NCBI RefSeq assembly: GCF_007859675.1
Contig: NZ_CP042305.1
Coordinates: forward strand, 744,001-808,000
DNA from: Humibacter ginsenosidimutans
GTDB taxonomy: Bacteria > Actinomycetota > Actinomycetes > Actinomycetales > Microbacteriaceae
Direction: 5' to 3'
DNA: 64,000 bases
In this document: positions 27,460 through 36,856 of the stretch, piece by piece
Layout of the letters: every line of letters begins with the position of its first letter
How positions within the stretch are numbered: the first letter of the stretch is position 1
Position numbers and translations under genes: made by a program
The notes under the pieces: model-generated
Database searches by the model: none
Seen by the model: only the letters and a program-made list of their open reading frames with translations
What the model was told of the DNA's origin: nothing

Positions 27460-28827
27460 GTGACCGATTCCACAGCCATCGCAGCACGCAACGCCGACAA
27501 GAACGCCTGGCGGGTGACCCTCGCCTCTCTCGTCGGCACCTCCCTCGAGTCCTACGACTTCTACGTCTTCAGCTATTTCAGCGCCCTCTTCAGCGCGTCG
27601 GTCTTCTTCCCGGCGGAGAACCGGGTCGCCGGCACCCTGCTCTCCTTCCTGGTGCTGGCCACCTCGTACTTCGTGCGTCCGATCGGCGCCATCATCTTCG
27701 GGCATCTCGGCGATCGGCTCGGCCGGCGCGCGACGCTCATCTGGACCATCGGCATCATGGGCGTCTCCACCGCGCTGATCGGCGTTCTGCCCGGCTACGC
27801 CACCATCGGGCTCGCGGCACCCGCGCTCCTGGTGCTGCTGCGGGTCATCCAGGGTCTCTCGCTCGGCGGCGAGTGGGGTGGCTCGATTCTCGTCGGCGTG
27901 GAGCACTCCACCGAGAAGCGGCGCGGGTTCTACGCCGCCATCCCGCAGCTCGGCTCTCCGATCGGCACCACGGTGACGGCCGTGCTCTACCTCGTGCTCA
28001 GCTTCACCATGTCGCCCGAAGCCCTCGCATCGTGGGGCTGGCGCATCCCGTTCCTCCTCGCGCTCCCGCTGCTCGCGGTCTCGCTCTATCTGCGGCTCTC
28101 GATCGACGAGACTCCGGTCTTCACGCACCTCGTGGCCGAAAAGCGTCGCACGAGGATGCCGGTGCTCGACGTGTTCCGTCGCCAGCCGGTCGCGCTCGTG
28201 GTCGCCATCGGCGCCGCCTTGCTCGGCATCGGGTCGTACTCGCTGATGAACACGTACACGATCAGCTACGGCGTCACGGCGCTGCACTTCGACTACACGC
28301 AGTTGTTCATCGCGACGACGATCGGCAGCGTGCTCCAGTTCGTCACGATCCCGCTCTTCGGGCTGTGGGCGACCAGGATCGGCTCGGCGCGCGTCGTGTG
28401 GATCGGCGCCCTCACGACGCTGATCATCGCGTTCCCGATGTACTACATGCTGCAGTTCGCCACGTTCCCGATCCTCGTCGGCACGATGATCATCGGCGGC
28501 ATCTTCCCCACGCTCAGCTGGGCGGGCCTCGGCGGCCTCATGGCCGACATCTTCGGGCAGTCGATCCGCTACAGCGCACTGTCCATCGCCTACGCGGTCG
28601 CCGCCGCGCTGTCCGGCCTGATCCCGATCGTCACGACCGCTCTCGGAGCGGCGAGCCACGATGCGTGGTGGCACCCGGGAGTCGTGCTCGCCGTGCTGTC
28701 GGCCGTCACGCTCGTCGCCGCCTTGGCCGCGGCATCCATCGCCCGTGCGCGCCGCGAAGGCGCCGCCGATGCGACCGAGGTGCTCGAGTCGGAGGAAACG
28801 GGCGAGAGCGCGGTTGCAGCTCGCTGA
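27460..28827 (+). CDS. MFS transporter, metabolite:H+ symporter (MHS) family
   Basis: 455 residues from GTG 27460 (a TTG three codons upstream is possible). The MHS group is recognised by SLVGTSLESYDFYVFSYFSALF at helix 1, IFGHLGDRLGRRATL after helix 2, and the GLSLGGEWGGSILVGVEHS segment. There are twelve helices. Relatives take up organic acids, betaines or similar compounds by proton symport; the substrate is unknown. It lies 141 bases after the response regulator. The 3' end runs into an inverted repeat at 28824. Confidence 0.9.
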   Translation: MTDSTAIAARNADKNAWRVTLASLVGTSLESYDFYVFSYFSALFSASVFFPAENRVAGTLLSFLVLATSYFVRPIGAIIFGHLGDRLGRRATLIWTIGIMGVSTALIGVLPGYATIGLAAPALLVLLRVIQGLSLGGEWGGSILVGVEHSTEKRRGFYAAIPQLGSPIGTTVTAVLYLVLSFTMSPEALASWGWRIPFLLALPLLAVSLYLRLSIDETPVFTHLVAEKRRTRMPVLDVFRRQPVALVVAIGAALLGIGSYSLMNTYTISYGVTALHFDYTQLFIATTIGSVLQFVTIPLFGLWATRIGSARVVWIGALTTLIIAFPMYYMLQFATFPILVGTMIIGGIFPTLSWAGLGGLMADIFGQSIRYSALSIAYAVAAALSGLIPIVTTALGAASHDAWWHPGVVLAVLSAVTLVAALAAASIARARREGAADATEVLESEETGESAVAAR

Positions 28828-28888
28828 GCGAGTCCGAGGCGAGTCGAAGCAGCCTGGACAGGCCCTTCGGCTCGCCTCGCTCGTTCAG
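28824..28888. repeat. Inverted repeat, likely terminator hairpin, between the MHS gene and valS
   Basis: The left arm at 28824-28849 starts CTGAGCGAGT and ends GAGTCGAAG; the right arm at 28865-28888 starts CTTCGGCTCG and ends TTCAG. The arms are imperfectly complementary over about 24 bases with a 15-base loop. The left arm includes the last stop codon of the transporter. The sequence resembles the CTTCGxCTCGCxTCGCTCGTTCAG repeats common between genes in Microbacteriaceae (from memory). Confidence 0.6.
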
Positions 28889-28981
28889 GAAGCGGATTTC
28901 ACCGCACGGTAGGCTGGTGGGCATCCCACACTCAGGCACCAGTTGACACGGTGCCGCATATACAGATCACGGAGATCCGCC

Positions 28982-31603
28982 ATGACCGAGGCCGCGCACG
29001 CCAACGAGACGACCACGACCGACGCTTTCGGTCGGATTCCCGACAAGCCGGCCCTCGAGGGGCTCGAGCAGGTGTGGGATGCCCGTTGGCGCGATGCCGG
29101 CACCTATCACTTCGACCGGGATGCCGCCCTCACGCACGGTCGCGCCGGCATCTTCTCCGTCGACACGCCGCCGCCGACCGCCTCCGGATCGCTCCACATC
29201 GGGCACGTCTTCAGCTACACGCACACGGATGTCATCGCCCGCTACCAGCGCATGCGCGGCAAGAACGTCTTCTATCCGATCGGGTGGGACGACAACGGTC
29301 TGCCCACCGAACGTCGTGTGCAGAACTACTACGGCGTGCGCTGCGACCCGTCGCTGCCCTACGAGGCCGACTTCGAGCCGCCGTTCCGCGGTGGGGACAA
29401 CAAGAGCTCGCGCGCCGCAGACCAGAAGCCCATCTCGCGCCGCAACTTCATCGAGCTTTGCGCGGAACTCACTGTCGAAGACGAGAAGCAGTTCGAGGCG
29501 CTCTGGCGCAAGCTCGGTCTTTCGGTGGACTGGCAGCAGACCTACCGCACGATCGGCGAGGAGTCGCTGTTCGTCTCCCAGCTCGCGTTCTTGAACAACC
29601 TGGAGCGTGGCGAGGCGTACCAGGCGATGGCTCCGACGCTCTGGGATGTCACCTTCCGCAGCGCCGTCGCGCAGGCCGAGCTCGAGGACCGCGAGCAGCC
29701 GGGCGCCTTCCACGCGGTGTCGTTCCAGGGCGATGACGGCCCCGTGGTCATCGCCACCACCCGCCCGGAGCTGATCCCCGCCTGTGTGGCCCTCGTGGCG
29801 CACCCGAGCGACGAACGGTACAAGCCACTGTTCGGCAAGACCGTGCGCACACCGGTGTTCGGCGTCGAGGTTCCCGTGCTCGCGCACCACCTCGCCGAGC
29901 CCGACAAGGGCACGGGCATCGCCATGGTCTGCACCTTCGGCGACATCACCGACGTCACCTGGTGGCGCGAGCTCGACCTGCCGACGCGCCCGATCATCGG
30001 ATTCGACGGCCGCATTCTCGCCGAACCGCCCGCCGCGATCGCGTCGGAGGAGGCGAAGGATGCCTATGCCGCGCTCGCGGGCAAGACCGTCTTCTCCGCG
30101 AAGCAGGCGATGGTCGAACTGCTCAAGGCGTCCGGCGACCTGCTCGAAGACCCGAAGCCGATCACGCACCCCGTGAAGTTCTACGAGAAGGGCGATCGCC
30201 CCCTCGAGATCGTCTCCACCAGGCAGTGGTACGTCACCAACGGCGCGCGGGACGAGAAGCTCGCCGACCGACTGGTCGAGCTCGGTCAAGGCATCGACTG
30301 GCATCCCGACTTCATGCGTGTGCGCTTCGAGAACTGGGTTGGTGGTCTCTCCGGCGACTGGCTGGTGTCGCGCCAGCGCTTCTTCGGCGTGCCGATCCCG
30401 GTCTGGTATCCCCTGGATGCCGACGGCGAGCCCGTCTACGACTCGCCCATCGCCCCGACCCGCGATCAGCTGCCCGTCGACCCGACGATCGACACGGCTC
30501 CTGGATTCGACGAATCGCAGCGCGGAGCCGCCGGTGGCTTCGTCGGCGAGGTGGACATCCTCGACACGTGGGCCACGTCGTCGCTCACCCCGCAGATCGC
30601 CGGCGGTTGGCAGCGCGACCCCGAGCTCTTCAAGGCGGTGTTCCCCTACGATCTGCGCCCGCAGGGCCAGGACATCATCCGCACCTGGCTGTTCTCCACT
30701 CTGCTGCGTGCCCAACTCGAAGAGGGCGTGTCGCCGTGGGCGCATGCCGCCATCTCCGGCTTCATCGTCGACCCCGACCGCAAGAAGATGTCGAAGTCGA
30801 AGGGCAACGTCGTCACGCCGGCCGCGATCCTCGACCAGCACGGGTCGGATGCCGTGCGCTACTGGGCGGCGTCGAGCCGACTCGGCACCGACGCCGCGTT
30901 CGACCCGCAGAACCCGACCCAGATCAAGATCGGCCGCCGACTCGCGATCAAGGTGCTCAACGCGGCGAAGTTCATTCTGAGCTTCCCCGCGACCGACGGC
31001 GCTGTGACAGAAGCTCTCGACAAGGGCATGCTGGCGCAGCTCGCCACCGTCGTCGAGAACGCGACGGCGGCGCTGGACTCCTACGACCACGCCCGGGCGC
31101 TCGAACTCACCGAGTCGTTCTTCTGGACGTTCTGCGACGACTACCTCGAGCTGGTCAAGGAGCGCGCCTACGCCGAGGGGCAGGGAGCAGCCTCCGCCGT
31201 GGCAGCGCTGCGGCTCGCGCTGTCGACACTGCTGCGACTCTTCGCACCGTTCATCCCGTTCGCGACCGAAGAGTCGTGGTCGTGGTTCCAGACCGGCTCC
31301 GTGCATCGTGCCGAGTGGCCGGCGGCAGCCGAAGCCTCTGCTGCTGCGGGCGACGCGACCCCGCTGGTGCTCACGGCCACCTCGGGAGTGCTCACAGGCA
31401 TCCGTCGCGCGAAGACCGCGGCCAAGGCGTCTCAGAAGGCGCCCGTCGCGCGCGCGGTGATCACGGCACCCGAGGAGGAGCTCTGGGCGATCGAGCAGGC
31501 GGCGGACGACATCCGCGCGGTCGGACGCATCGCCGTGCTCGAGTTCGCCACCGGTGATGAGGTTTCCGTCGACGTGGAGCTCGACGAATCGGCACAGGTC
31601 TAG
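28982..31603 (+). CDS. valS: Valyl-tRNA synthetase
   Basis: 873 residues from ATG 28982, with GGAG ten bases upstream. It is a class I synthetase: SLHIGH near residue 63 and KKMSKSKGN in the second half of the Rossmann fold, with a CP1 editing domain between ([14 protein letters not shown]). The anticodon-binding region contains [19 protein letters not shown]. The C-terminal coiled-coil arm is short. It charges tRNA-Val. Unlike ileS, I found no T-box in its leader. Confidence 0.96.
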   Translation: MTEAAHANETTTTDAFGRIPDKPALEGLEQVWDARWRDAGTYHFDRDAALTHGRAGIFSVDTPPPTASGSLHIGHVFSYTHTDVIARYQRMRGKNVFYPIGWDDNGLPTERRVQNYYGVRCDPSLPYEADFEPPFRGGDNKSSRAADQKPISRRNFIELCAELTVEDEKQFEALWRKLGLSVDWQQTYRTIGEESLFVSQLAFLNNLERGEAYQAMAPTLWDVTFRSAVAQAELEDREQPGAFHAVSFQGDDGPVVIATTRPELIPACVALVAHPSDERYKPLFGKTVRTPVFGVEVPVLAHHLAEPDKGTGIAMVCTFGDITDVTWWRELDLPTRPIIGFDGRILAEPPAAIASEEAKDAYAALAGKTVFSAKQAMVELLKASGDLLEDPKPITHPVKFYEKGDRPLEIVSTRQWYVTNGARDEKLADRLVELGQGIDWHPDFMRVRFENWVGGLSGDWLVSRQRFFGVPIPVWYPLDADGEPVYDSPIAPTRDQLPVDPTIDTAPGFDESQRGAAGGFVGEVDILDTWATSSLTPQIAGGWQRDPELFKAVFPYDLRPQGQDIIRTWLFSTLLRAQLEEGVSPWAHAAISGFIVDPDRKKMSKSKGNVVTPAAILDQHGSDAVRYWAASSRLGTDAAFDPQNPTQIKIGRRLAIKVLNAAKFILSFPATDGAVTEALDKGMLAQLATVVENATAALDSYDHARALELTESFFWTFCDDYLELVKERAYAEGQGAASAVAALRLALSTLLRLFAPFIPFATEESWSWFQTGSVHRAEWPAAAEASAAAGDATPLVLTATSGVLTGIRRAKTAAKASQKAPVARAVITAPEEELWAIEQAADDIRAVGRIAVLEFATGDEVSVDVELDESAQV

Positions 31604-31681
31604 GCATCGGCGCCATACGAACAGCTAGGTTTTAACTCACGGCGTCGATTCCACGATCTGGAACGCGCGGAGGGGGACTTA

Positions 31682-32425
31682 ATGGGTATCACGATTCGCG
31701 AGCCCGGCGAAGGCGATTTCTTCTCGTGGCTCGCGCTCTACGAGGACTACGCCACCTATCACGGACGCCAGCTCACCGATCAGGGAGCGCTCGTCGTGTG
31801 GAGCTGGCTCTCCGAGCCGAGTCACAGCGAGCGCGGGCTCGTCGCCGTCGGCGACGACGGCGCACTGATCGGCCTCGTGCACTTCCACGACGTTCCGCGG
31901 CCGCTCGACGGCGTGCACGCGCTGCACATCGACGACTTGTTCGTGCTCGAAGAGCACCGTGAGCAGGGTTACGGACGTGCTCTGATCGAATCGGTCGCTT
32001 CGCTCGGAGCAGCATCGGGCATCCGCAGTGTCGAATGGATCGCCAAGCCGGCCGATGGCGAGTCCCGCGGGTTCTACGACGAGATCGGGGACTTCACCGA
32101 GGTCGCCGTCTATCGTCTCCGTCAGGCTGAGGAGTCGGCGGCCGACGATGACGGCTCTTCCGACGCGCAGGACATCGCCGAGACACCAGCAGATGCCGTG
32201 CAGGTCGACGGCTCGGAGCTCCAAGCGCAGCCGGAAGCGCAGCACGAGGATGTCGACGGGCAGTCCGTCGACGCGGCCTCCGCCACCGAGACGACCGAGC
32301 CCGTGCCGAACGGCCACTCCCCCGAAGCCCCAGCCGCCGAGGAACCTGCTGAAGATGCGGCCGCAGAGGGTGAAGAGCAGGCTGCGGAACACGCGGAGCC
32401 TGCAGACGAACATCAGGAGTCCTGA
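31682..32425 (+). CDS. GNAT-family N-acetyltransferase with long acidic tail
   Basis: 247 residues; GGAGGGGG lies upstream of the ATG. Residues 1-150 form a GNAT domain: ITIREPGEGDFFSWLALYEDYA, LHIDDLFVLEEHREQGYGRALIESV (acetyl-CoA-binding QGYGRAL) and SRGFYDEIGDF. The last 95-100 residues are almost entirely Ala, Glu, Asp, Gln, Ser and Pro and are predicted disordered. The acceptor is unknown. The acidic tail is unusual for a plain GNAT enzyme. It lies two bases upstream of the next small gene and so is co-transcribed with it. Confidence 0.85.
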   Translation: MGITIREPGEGDFFSWLALYEDYATYHGRQLTDQGALVVWSWLSEPSHSERGLVAVGDDGALIGLVHFHDVPRPLDGVHALHIDDLFVLEEHREQGYGRALIESVASLGAASGIRSVEWIAKPADGESRGFYDEIGDFTEVAVYRLRQAEESAADDDGSSDAQDIAETPADAVQVDGSELQAQPEAQHEDVDGQSVDAASATETTEPVPNGHSPEAPAAEEPAEDAAAEGEEQAAEHAEPADEHQES

Positions 32426-32427
32426 CC

Positions 32428-32688
32428 GTGCAGCTCGGCACCCGCTGGCCGGTGGGGGGCTCCGCCCCCGATCGCGTGCCCTCCGTCGTCGTCGCCGCGA
32501 TCGAGGCGGTCGAGGACGAACTCGACGCGCTCGACGTCGACGCCTCCACGTGGCGTTGGACGCTGACCTGGCTGGAGGGCCGGCCCGTGGTCGAACTCGA
32601 TGATGGAACCGTCATCACGTACCACCCCGACGAGGACACCGCGACCGTCTCGCAGCCCGGGAATTCCGAGCCCGACGAAGAAGAGTGA
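32428..32688 (+). CDS. Small conserved-type protein of unknown function
   Basis: 86 residues from a GTG two bases after the GNAT stop. The sequence is acidic with a WRWTLTWLEGRPVVELDDGTVITYHPDED core that looks like a small beta-sheet domain; there is no signal or membrane helix. I do not recognise a named family. A GC-rich hairpin follows, closing the operon. Confidence 0.6.
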   Translation: MQLGTRWPVGGSAPDRVPSVVVAAIEAVEDELDALDVDASTWRWTLTWLEGRPVVELDDGTVITYHPDEDTATVSQPGNSEPDEEE

Positions 32689-32694
32689 AGGCGC

Positions 32695-32721
32695 CCGGCC
32701 TCGCCAGGACGGCGAGGCCGG
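32695..32721 (+). terminator. Hairpin terminator after the GNAT operon
   Basis: An 11-base-pair perfect stem (CCGGCCTCGCC with its complement) with loop AGGAC lies seven bases after the stop. There is no T-run. Confidence 0.6.
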
Positions 32722-32784
32722 ACGCCCCATCACCGCGGCAATCCTGGTGAGTTCGCTGTTTCGGCGTGACTCGGGATAGCAGCG

Positions 32785-32985
32785 TTACGGCATCAGGCGG
32801 CCCCAGACAGCCGCCGAGCGCTCGGCCGCGGAGGACTCCGCCTCGCTCTGCCACCGGTGAAGCTCTCGTCGCTGGGTCTCGTTCTGTTCGTGCCGTTCCG
32901 CCCACGACACCAGTGCGTGTCCGACTCTGCCCACGGCGGGCGTGATGGCGAACGCTCGTGAGTCAGTTGTTCCGATCGTGCTCAT
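32785..32985 (-). CDS. 66-residue protein, tandem paralogue A
   Basis: ATG 32985 is preceded by AGGAACC. The product is 66 residues, helical and charged: AVGRVGHALVSWAERHEQ in the middle and SAAERSAAVWGRLMP at the end. It matches the product of 33090-33290 in length and at both ends (MST start; VWGRLMP/VWGRMLP end), so the two are tandem duplicates. It is 104 bases downstream of its paralogue and probably in the same operon as the winged-helix regulator. The function is unknown. Confidence 0.65.
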   Translation of the reverse strand: MSTIGTTDSRAFAITPAVGRVGHALVSWAERHEQNETQRRELHRWQSEAESSAAERSAAVWGRLMP

Positions 32986-33089
32986 GGTTCCTGCTCCGCT
33001 CCCCCGATGACCGGGATGCATCGACATGAGGTTGGGATGCCCGTGACGTTACGGCGCACCACCGACAAACCGGGCTCGCCGAACGCGGA

Positions 33090-33290
33090 TCACGGCAGCA
33101 TCCGCCCCCACACCTGTGCCCGTCGTGCGGCGTCCTCGTCGAGCTTCGCCTGCAGCCGGCCGGCGTGCACGCGCCCCGCCTCGCGCCTGGCAGCGTTCGC
33201 GGTGCCCCACTCGACCATGAGCTCTCCCAACCGCACGGCGGCGCGTTCGAGCACGGACTGTTCCTTGTAGTGCAGCTGAACCGTGCTCAT
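33090..33290 (-). CDS. 66-residue protein, tandem paralogue B
   Basis: ATG 33290 overlaps the stop of the regulator gene (ATGA), so it is translationally coupled to it. 66 residues: MSTVQLHYKEQSVLERAAVR, LGELMVEWGTANAARREAGR and a VWGRMLP end. It shares a helical pattern and C-terminal VWGR-(M/L) signature with the protein at 32785-32985. Small, soluble and basic-acidic mixed, it might bind the regulator or DNA; this is a guess from coupling only. Confidence 0.7.
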   Translation of the reverse strand: MSTVQLHYKEQSVLERAAVRLGELMVEWGTANAARREAGRVHAGRLQAKLDEDAARRAQVWGRMLP

Positions 33291-33901
33291 GAGTTGATCT
33301 CCTTCGGATCGATGAGCGGATACGTGTTGAACTGGAGCTGGACTCGGCGTACGCCTTCGGCCTCCTGGCCGCGATAGCGCTCGACTGCACGGCGGAAGAC
33401 CTCGTCGATCTCCGCGCCCAATGCCTCGAACTGCTCGATCGTGAGCGGGAGGGCGGTGTGCATCAGGCGGCTGGCGTCGATCCACCGCGGATCGAACACG
33501 TCGTCGCCGCGATCCAGAAAGTCCATCGTCTGGTCGAACCAGCGCTGGTGCCAGGTCTTGGCCACCAGGTTCGCGGCCGTGTTGGCGGCCTCCCCGTCGA
33601 GCTCGGTGGCCTGCATGGTGACGAGCTGAGGCGTGCGCTCCCACCACCGTTCGCGTGCGGTGCCCTTGCCTTCGACCTCTCGTACGAAGCCGTGCTTGGC
33701 GAGCTCTCGAAGGTGATAGCTCATGGCACCGCTCGACTCTCCGAGGCGCTCACCCAGCCCGGTCGCCGTGAGCGGGCCGAACTGCACGAGTTCTTCGAAG
33801 ATCTGCATGCGAAGCGGATGCGCCAGCGCCTTCAGTGCCGTCGCATCCAGACGGCGCGAGGCCAGTGTCGCCTTCGGCTCGTCCTCAGCTGCCTTGTCCA
33901 T
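33287..33901 (-). CDS. Winged-helix (ArsR-like) transcriptional regulator
   Basis: 204 residues. Residues 20-90 form an ArsR-type winged helix: ALKALAHPLRMQIFEELVQF, GPLTATGLGERLGESSGAMSYHLREL (recognition helix) and HGFVREVEGKG in the wing. The C-terminal 100 residues are helical and acidic (dimerisation or ligand domain), without a Cys metal site. A three-copy TGCAAAGA array begins 17 bases upstream of the ATG, making autoregulation likely. It is coupled to the 66-residue gene downstream. Confidence 0.9.
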   Translation of the reverse strand: MDKAAEDEPKATLASRRLDATALKALAHPLRMQIFEELVQFGPLTATGLGERLGESSGAMSYHLRELAKHGFVREVEGKGTARERWWERTPQLVTMQATELDGEAANTAANLVAKTWHQRWFDQTMDFLDRGDDVFDPRWIDASRLMHTALPLTIEQFEALGAEIDEVFRRAVERYRGQEAEGVRRVQLQFNTYPLIDPKEINS

Positions 33902-33917
33902 GACCCAAGACTACGGG

Positions 33918-33963
33918 TGCAAAGACTTCTTTGCAAGTATTTCTTTGCAATGCTTTCTTTGCA
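33918..33963 (-). promoter_or_regulatory. Operator array of TGCAAAGA half-sites
   Basis: TGCAAAGA-CT-TCTTTGCA (33918-33935) is a perfect inverted repeat with 8-base arms. Two more direct copies of TTCTTTGCA begin at 33941 and 33955, giving exact 14-base spacing between the three copies starting at 33927, 33941 and 33955. The array lies between the regulator ATG (33901) and the methyltransferase stop (33972), where an autoregulatory operator would be expected. Confidence 0.7.
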
Positions 33964-33971
33964 GCAGCTTC

Positions 33972-34784
33972 TCACGCTCTGGCGATGATCTCCCCGTGTG
34001 TCAGGGCGAACCAGCCGTCAGAGGCGGCAGCCCACTCGCGCCAGGCATCCGAGACGTCACGGAGCTCGTGCACCGAGGCATGGCCGTTCTCGATGGCGGC
34101 CGTCGCGAACGACGATTCCGTGACGCGCTCCGCCCACGTGAGGCCCCACCACTCACGGTCGGCATCGGACGAGAACGCCCACACCGACGCCGTGGCGCCG
34201 ACGTGCTCGAAGCCGGCCGCCGTCGCCCAGGCTTTCAACCGACGCCCGGCGAGAGGCTCTCCCCCGCCGCTCCGCGCGGCATCCACGTAGATGCGCAACC
34301 ACTCGCCGATGCCATCCAGCACCGGGTACCACGCCGGTGTTCCGTAGTCGGCATCGCGTGCCGCGAGGATGCCGCCCGGCCGGAGCACGCGACGGAACTC
34401 GCGCAGCGCCGCGACGGGGTCCACCAGATGCTGCAGCACCTGGTGCGCGTGCACGACGTCGAACGACGCATCCTCGAAGTCGAGAGCGTACGCATCCCCC
34501 ACCCGGAACTCCACGTTGCGCAGATCGTTGTCGGCGGCCAGCCCGTTCGCGTTCGAGACCACGAGTTCGAACGCGTCGATGCCGATGACTCTTCCGGGTG
34601 AGACCAGCCTGGCCAGGTCGAGCGTGATGGTTCCCGGTCCGCTTCCCACGTCGAGGACGTCGAGGCCCGGTCTCAGGTGCGGAAGAAGATAGGCGGCCGA
34701 GTTCTCGGCCGTTCGCCACGAATGCGACCGAAGGACGCTGGCGTGGTGTCCGTGCAGGTATCGCTCGTCACTGTGGGATGCCAT
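33972..34784 (-). CDS. SAM-dependent class I methyltransferase
   Basis: 270 residues. Motif I VLDVGSGPGTI lies at residues 43-53, an acidic VIGIDAFELVV strand ends motif II, RVGDAYALDFEDASFDVVHAHQVLQHL covers motifs III-IV and LRPGGILAARDADYG is motif V/VI. This is the UbiE/COQ5-like small-molecule type; the substrate is unknown. It reads towards the operator array and the regulator gene, which might be co-transcribed from it, although the operator suggests the regulator has its own promoter. Confidence 0.88.
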   Translation of the reverse strand: MASHSDERYLHGHHASVLRSHSWRTAENSAAYLLPHLRPGLDVLDVGSGPGTITLDLARLVSPGRVIGIDAFELVVSNANGLAADNDLRNVEFRVGDAYALDFEDASFDVVHAHQVLQHLVDPVAALREFRRVLRPGGILAARDADYGTPAWYPVLDGIGEWLRIYVDAARSGGGEPLAGRRLKAWATAAGFEHVGATASVWAFSSDADREWWGLTWAERVTESSFATAAIENGHASVHELRDVSDAWREWAAASDGWFALTHGEIIARA

Positions 34785-34825
34785 GCGCCCAGCCTAGAAA
34801 CCCGCGCTCTCTTAAGCTGGAGATC

Positions 34826-36856
34826 ATGACGAATCCGCTCCTGAGCCCCAGCACGCTTCCGCACGGACTGCCACCGTTCGCGCTCATCGAGGACGAGCAC
34901 TATGTGCCCGCATTCCAGGAGGGAATGGCCGAGCAGCGCGCGGAAGTCGCCGCGATCGTCGCCGATGAATCGGAGCCGACATTCGAGAACACGTTCCTGC
35001 CGCTCGAGCGGTCGGGACAGACGCTGCGTCGCGTCGCGGAAGTCTTCTACAACAAGAGCTCGGCCGACTCCAGTGACGCGATCAGCGCCATCGAGGAAGA
35101 GTTGGCTCCGGTGCTCGCCGCGCACGAAGACGCCATCCGCCTCGATCCCGGGCTGTACGCGCGCATCAGCGCCGTGCATGCCGCGCTCGATTCACTGGCC
35201 CTCGACGCGGAGTCGCGCTATCTCGTCGAGAGCTACCACGAGGAGTTCACGCTGGCCGGTGCCGGGCTTCCCGAGTCGGGCAAAGAGCGTTTGAAGCAGC
35301 TCAACGCCGAGCTCTCGACCCTTCAGACCAAGTTCGAGAAGGGCTTGCTCGCCGACACCAACGAGCTGGCCGTGCACCTCGACGACGCCGCGGAACTCGC
35401 GGGACTGTCGGAGGCGGAGATCTCCGCAGCCCGTGAAGCCGCACGCGATCGGGACCTCGACGGCTACCTCGTCACGCTGGTGCTCCCGACGGGGCATCCG
35501 TTCCTGCACCGCCTCGACGACCGCGCCGTGCGCGAGCGCGTGATGGCGGCATCCAGGGCCCGCGGAACCCACGGCGGCGAGCACGACACCCGCGACCTCG
35601 TGTTGCGCATCACAGCGCTGCGCGCGGAGCGTGCACGCCTGCTCGGCTTCGCGGATCACGCGTCGTACGTCACCGCGTCGCAGACCGCGAAGACACCCGA
35701 CGCCGTCGCCGCCATGCTCTCGCGTCTCGCCCCGGCCGCTGCACGCAACGCCCGTGCCGAAAAGGCGGACTTGCACGAGTCTGCGGGCTTCGACATCGAG
35801 TCGTGGGACTGGGCGTACTACGCCGAGCGCGTGCGGGCCGCCAAGTACGACGTCGACACCGCTGCCATGCGCCCGTACTTCGAAGCGGAACGCGTGCTGC
35901 GCGACGGTGTCTTCTTCGCGGCGAGCCGCTTGTACGGCATCCGTTTTCAGCAACGAGACGACCTGGTCGCCTATCACCCCGACGTGCGAGTGTTCGAGGT
36001 CTTCGACGCCGACGACTCCTCTCTCGGACTCTTCCTCTACGACCTCTACACGCGCGATTCCAAGCGCGGCGGCGCCTGGATGAACGAGCTCGCGCAGCAC
36101 ACGGAGTTGCTCGGCGGCGGAACCATCGTCGTCAACAACCACAATGTGCCGAAGCCCGCGGACGGTGAGCCCACTCTTCTCACCTACGACGAGGTGGGGA
36201 CGCTGTTCCACGAGTTCGGGCACGCCCTGCACGGCCTCTTCGGACGCACGGTCTACCCGAGATTCGCCGGCACCAGCGTCTACCGCGACTTCGTCGAGTT
36301 TCCCAGCCAGGTGAACGAGATGTGGATGCTCTGGCCCGAGGTGCTCGACAACTATGCGCGCCACTACGAGACCGGCGAGAGCATGCCCGCCGACCTCGTC
36401 GAGCGCATCCGCGCCTCCGAGGCCTTCAATCAAGGCTTCGCCACGAGCGAATACCTCGCCGCGGCGATGCTCGATCAGGCGTGGCATCGGATCGACGCCG
36501 ACGCGCACGTCGAGTCAGTCGAGGACTTCGAAGCCGCGGCGCTCGCGGCGGCGGGGCTCGATGACGCTGCCGTGCCGCCGCGCTACTCGAGCACCTACTT
36601 CGCCCACACGTTCTCGGGCGGGTATGACGCCGGCTATTACTCCTACATCTGGAGCGAGGTGCTCGACGCGGACACCGTCGAATGGTTCAAGGAGAACAGC
36701 GGGCTCTCGCGCGACGGCGGCGAACGTTTCCGGCGTCGACTGCTCGGCGTCGGTGGATCGAAGGACCCGCTGGAGGCCTACCGCGACTTCCGGGGTCGGG
36801 ATGCCGTGATCGAGCCGCTGCTGCGCAGGCGCGGTCTCGACTCAGCGGGTGAGTGA
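34826..36856 (+). CDS. M3-family metallopeptidase (peptidyl-dipeptidase Dcp / oligopeptidase type)
   Basis: 676 residues from ATG 34826 (GGAGA upstream; TAAGCT also lies seven bases before the ATG, so a leaderless start is possible). The zinc motif FHEFGH with a downstream Glu in the helix (FVEFPSQVNEMWM) defines clan MA(E), family M3; GGYDAGYYSYIWSEVLDAD is the C-terminal family signature. It has no signal peptide, so it is cytoplasmic. It degrades short peptides released by ATP-dependent proteases. It overlaps the convergent small membrane-protein gene by 15 bases. Confidence 0.94.
   Translation: MTNPLLSPSTLPHGLPPFALIEDEHYVPAFQEGMAEQRAEVAAIVADESEPTFENTFLPLERSGQTLRRVAEVFYNKSSADSSDAISAIEEELAPVLAAHEDAIRLDPGLYARISAVHAALDSLALDAESRYLVESYHEEFTLAGAGLPESGKERLKQLNAELSTLQTKFEKGLLADTNELAVHLDDAAELAGLSEAEISAAREAARDRDLDGYLVTLVLPTGHPFLHRLDDRAVRERVMAASRARGTHGGEHDTRDLVLRITALRAERARLLGFADHASYVTASQTAKTPDAVAAMLSRLAPAAARNARAEKADLHESAGFDIESWDWAYYAERVRAAKYDVDTAAMRPYFEAERVLRDGVFFAASRLYGIRFQQRDDLVAYHPDVRVFEVFDADDSSLGLFLYDLYTRDSKRGGAWMNELAQHTELLGGGTIVVNNHNVPKPADGEPTLLTYDEVGTLFHEFGHALHGLFGRTVYPRFAGTSVYRDFVEFPSQVNEMWMLWPEVLDNYARHYETGESMPADLVERIRASEAFNQGFATSEYLAAAMLDQAWHRIDADAHVESVEDFEAAALAAAGLDDAAVPPRYSSTYFAHTFSGGYDAGYYSYIWSEVLDADTVEWFKENSGLSRDGGERFRRRLLGVGGSKDPLEAYRDFRGRDAVIEPLLRRRGLDSAGE

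Noticed and set aside
28943..28964. TTGACA followed by TATACA upstream of valS as a promoter
   Set aside because: The spacer is only 10 bases, too short for a sigma-70-type promoter.
26638..31306. Two long minus-strand open frames (678 and 779 codons)
   Set aside because: Antisense to the regulator/transporter genes and valS; Arg/Asp/His-rich composition without motifs.
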